Assembly: GCA_015499985.1 (NCBI GenBank) | Contig: JAAAUF010000489.1 | Span: 6,643-30,959 of the forward strand | From: Haplosporangium gracile | Lineage: Eukaryota > Mortierellomycota > Mortierellomycetes > Mortierellales > Mortierellaceae | Reading direction: 5' to 3' | DNA length: 24,317 nt | Part shown: positions 21,882-24,317 of the stretch, piece after piece | How the letters are laid out: each line of letters begins with the position of its first letter | Numbering within the stretch: position 1 is the first letter of the stretch | Program-made: the position numbers and the translations under genes | The notes under the pieces: generated by a model | What the model was told of the DNA's origin: nothing | The model's database searches: none | Seen by the model: the letters and a program-made list of their open reading frames with translations, nothing else

Positions 21882-23565
21882 GTGCACTCTTAAAAAAAAA
21901 AGAAAACGAAGAGAAATGTAACCCCATCATACTTGTACCAGGTAGAATAACAACAACAAGAGAAACGAGAAAAAAAGAACACGCGGGAAGAGCTCGACAA
22001 CGATAACGAATGGCAACTATTAAGTACTTGTGTTTGGCAGGTTTTTGTGTGTCGTAGTTTTGGCATCGTGGTTGTTTTTTATCGTTGACATGACATGGTT
22101 GCCAGGAATCATGAATTAATTGAATGGTCTTCTAAATTAGGCCTTGGATACCCTTGGGCAAACAGAATATAGAGGTGTCGCATTTCTTTATCCAATTGAA
22201 AATCCAGGATGACGAGAAAATAGTAATGGGGACGAATAAGATAAGGTTGTAAATGTGGTAGGTAATGATGTTGAAAAGGTGGCCTACTCTACTATCACGA
22301 AAATGTGAATATGGCAAGGCGCCTTTTTTTATTTCTTTTTTGTCAGCACAAAAAGAATAAAAGCATGGTCGTTGCATAGAGTACCCTACCTTCAATTGAT
22401 TCCTCTTCCCGTCACCTCTCAGTCAGTCTGCACCATGTTTGCAATCTTTACCCCCTTTTTCAATTTTTTTTCTTCACTGTTTTTCAATGCTGCTCGTCCA
22501 GGAAAAAATGCAGAGCTGGGGGGAGAGAGGAAGAGAGGGTGTAATTTTTGAATGTTGCCTTGCCAATCGGTCCTCTGTCGTTCGTTGACGCGCCCTTTTG
22601 TACTTTTTAGGTGTTTTGAGTGTTGTGAGATTCTTGATTTTTTTACTTTACTGTGGATTCAATTGGATTAGCGCTTTTTTTATTTATCTTTTTAGTTGTC
22701 TTGCAGAACACAAATCAACAAAACAGCAAAGCGCACTTGGCCAAACAAGACAAAATCAACAAAGAAAGGAAAAAAAAGGAGTTTGAAAATAGCGCAAAGA
22801 GAAAGGAGAGGCAAGAAAGGGAAAGGAGGTGAAGGAGGGCCATCTGTCCGTTCGCACACACAGGCGAACACATAAACAAACAGAAGGACAGACAAAAAGG
22901 ATGGGATGGCTTACTGTTCTTTGTTTCTCTTTCCAATTCAATGCATACCACGCGGATGAGAAAAAAAGGAGAGAGAGCGCGACAAACAACAAGTGCGACT
23001 GAGGTAGAGGGGAAGGGACAACAGGTAGGACTCAAAAAATATATAAGAAGGATACCTGTCTCCCCCCCCCATCTGGACAAGGAAAAAAAAGATTTCAAAA
23101 TGTATATTTGAGTCATGGCGAGTGCGTGTGCTTGGGACTTTCATGACATATACAAACTTCTATGATCCATAATGCTCTAGCACAAAATGTAATTGTGTCA
23201 AACACCGTTTGTCTCGTCTAACTACTTCTTTATGCTCTATGTAAAAAACACGCAGTCGTCTTTCTCGTTCTTGCTGTTCCTTGAGTGCTTTGAGAGACGG
23301 GTAGTTATTTGTTTATCCTTTTTCTTTAGACGCGCTTCCATTTTCCTTAACTGCATACCCTTTAGTGCAGGCAAATCCTTGAGTCTTTTCCTGCGTTCTT
23401 CTTCCCTTTGTTACGCGCGTCAAGGTATACAGGAGAATAGCAGAAAAGAATAAAAATAAACATATAACAAAAATCGTGCAATGCTGCAAAAAAGTGGTCC
23501 TTCTTAATGGACATTTGGGCCCGCCGTCTTTGGTTACCTTGCACGCCTCACGCAACAGTCTACAA

Positions 23566-23602
23566 AGACACGACACGACACGACACGACACGACATGACA
23601 CG
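23566..23602 (+). repeat. (GACAC)n pentanucleotide microsatellite
   Basis: About seven tandem copies of ACACG/GACAC, one with a C-to-T change (GACAT). Confidence 0.9.
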
Positions 23603-24164
23603 CACTCATCCTTCAATTATGATCCTTGTTCTTTCTTGTAGTTGATGATTTGGTCACTCGGCAAGTGTATTTCTTGGTTCTTGAAAATGTCTTCCATTGT
23701 TTTCTACCAATTGTTAATCCAATGACTTTTTCTTTCATAATTTTTATTATAAGCAGGATGTGTTGCTCAGCCTGCCAGGACAGGAACACCGCCCTTCCTT
23801 GCCGATGTGTTGTATATGTGTACAATTGCACCATTTCATACCTTGAATATTCATCGCATTGAATCTGATCTTTTGTGTTTAGTAACTTTGGTTATAGAAT
23901 ACGAACAAAACACAATAACAAGAAGCATGATATTGATCATGTTCATGTTCATGTACTTGTGCACTCCATCCTGCACACATCTCCCACCCCCATCTCCCAC
24001 CCCCATCTTCAACCCCCTTCCCATCCTCACTCCTCCTCTTCTTTTCCACCCCCCTTCTTTTCTCTATCAGTTGTTTTTCTTTCCTCTTCTCCCTTGTTCC
24101 TATCTGTCTCCTCCTCCTTGTCATTTCTCCCCTTCCCCCGCCTTCTCCCTCCTGTCAAAACCCC

Positions 24165-24196
24165 ATGCAGCAATATCAACAGCAAAATCAACAAGG
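24165..24196 (+). CDS. Possible first exon of a Gln-rich protein, partial
   Basis: An ATG directly after a roughly 190-nt pyrimidine-rich leader starts MQQYQQQNQQ. It then meets an in-frame stop unless spliced at the GTAACA donor at 24197. Leader plus Gln-rich start resembles fungal regulatory proteins, but the rest lies beyond the window, and no acceptor can be confirmed before the edge. This is a tentative call. Confidence 0.25.
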
Positions 24197-24317
24197 GTAA
24201 CAAAATAACAGATATTCAACCTGGACAGCTTCCTCGCCCATCATCATCCTTCATCCTCACCCCGTTCCTTCTTAATATCCATTCAATTGCAAAAAAGCAC
24301 TTACTATACCACCCTTT

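Larger units (their letters stand above)
20327..24164. other. Gene-poor 3.8-kb stretch
   Basis: No frame on either strand shows a signal peptide, known motif, or exon chain with plausible splice sites. Content is A/T tracts, purine or pyrimidine runs and simple repeats. An ACGCCACCAA 10-mer lies at 20437-20446, and a TATA-like TTTATAAAAAA at about 20538. The right end (about 23970-24160) is strongly pyrimidine-rich, like the leaders of genes in this window. It may be a long upstream region of a gene beginning near 24165, or may hide a non-coding transcript. Confidence 0.55.

Noticed and set aside
22715..23144. Phe/Ser/Leu-rich minus-strand proteins
   Set aside because: They are translations of purine-rich plus-strand DNA, with no conserved motif and several overlapping frames equally open.

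Overview
The window is from a eukaryote, almost certainly a fungus. It has short GT-AG introns (mostly 65-160 nt), pyrimidine-rich 5' leaders, and a fused mitochondrial ARG5,6 gene of fungal layout. Gene content and style suggest an early-diverging filamentous fungus of the Mortierella type. This is an inference from gene style, not a proven identification. The 10-N run at 12795-12804 marks a draft-assembly gap.

The left half (225-12793) holds four conserved genes, and I could trace each complete exon chain in frame. On the minus strand are SDA1 (60S ribosome biogenesis/export, 5 exons, 752 aa) and a CFAP20/BUG22 homologue (4 exons, 216 aa). A roughly 470-bp divergent promoter separates CFAP20 from the plus-strand HUL5/UBE3C HECT ubiquitin ligase (8 exons, 1117 aa). 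Next on the plus strand is the bifunctional arginine-biosynthesis gene ARG5,6 (3 exons, 875 aa: acetylglutamate kinase plus acetylglutamyl-phosphate reductase).

The right half (13146-20326) is an accessory cluster of secreted proteins. One minus-strand gene encodes a 128-aa protein with a signal peptide, a Pro/Thr stalk and an eight-cysteine C-terminus that reads like a WAP (four-disulfide-core) domain. Four plus-strand tandem paralogues follow. Each has a signal peptide, a low-complexity stalk that differs from copy to copy (Thr/Pro/Lys, Asp/Glu, Pro/Thr, poly-Pro), and a C-terminal six-cysteine domain with the pattern C-x3-C-x9..11-C-x12..14-C-x6-C-x14-C. The pattern resembles a Kazal-type inhibitor domain. 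The fourth copy reaches this domain only if a 64-nt intron is removed or a frameshift is allowed.

All four Kazal-like genes share a promoter module: an AACAATAGG-like box, an A-tract, an identical CGACTCGCC box, a TATA box, then the ATG. CGACTCGCC occurs nowhere else that I could find in the window, so the four genes look co-regulated. WAP and Kazal scaffolds are both classic secreted protease-inhibitor folds. The main hypothesis is therefore a small secreted protease-inhibitor (effector- or defence-like) island produced by tandem duplication. Function is inferred only from cysteine pattern.

The last 3.8 kb (20327-24164) has no convincing gene. It holds simple repeats and ends in a pyrimidine-rich leader before a possible Gln-rich first exon at 24165 that runs toward the window edge.
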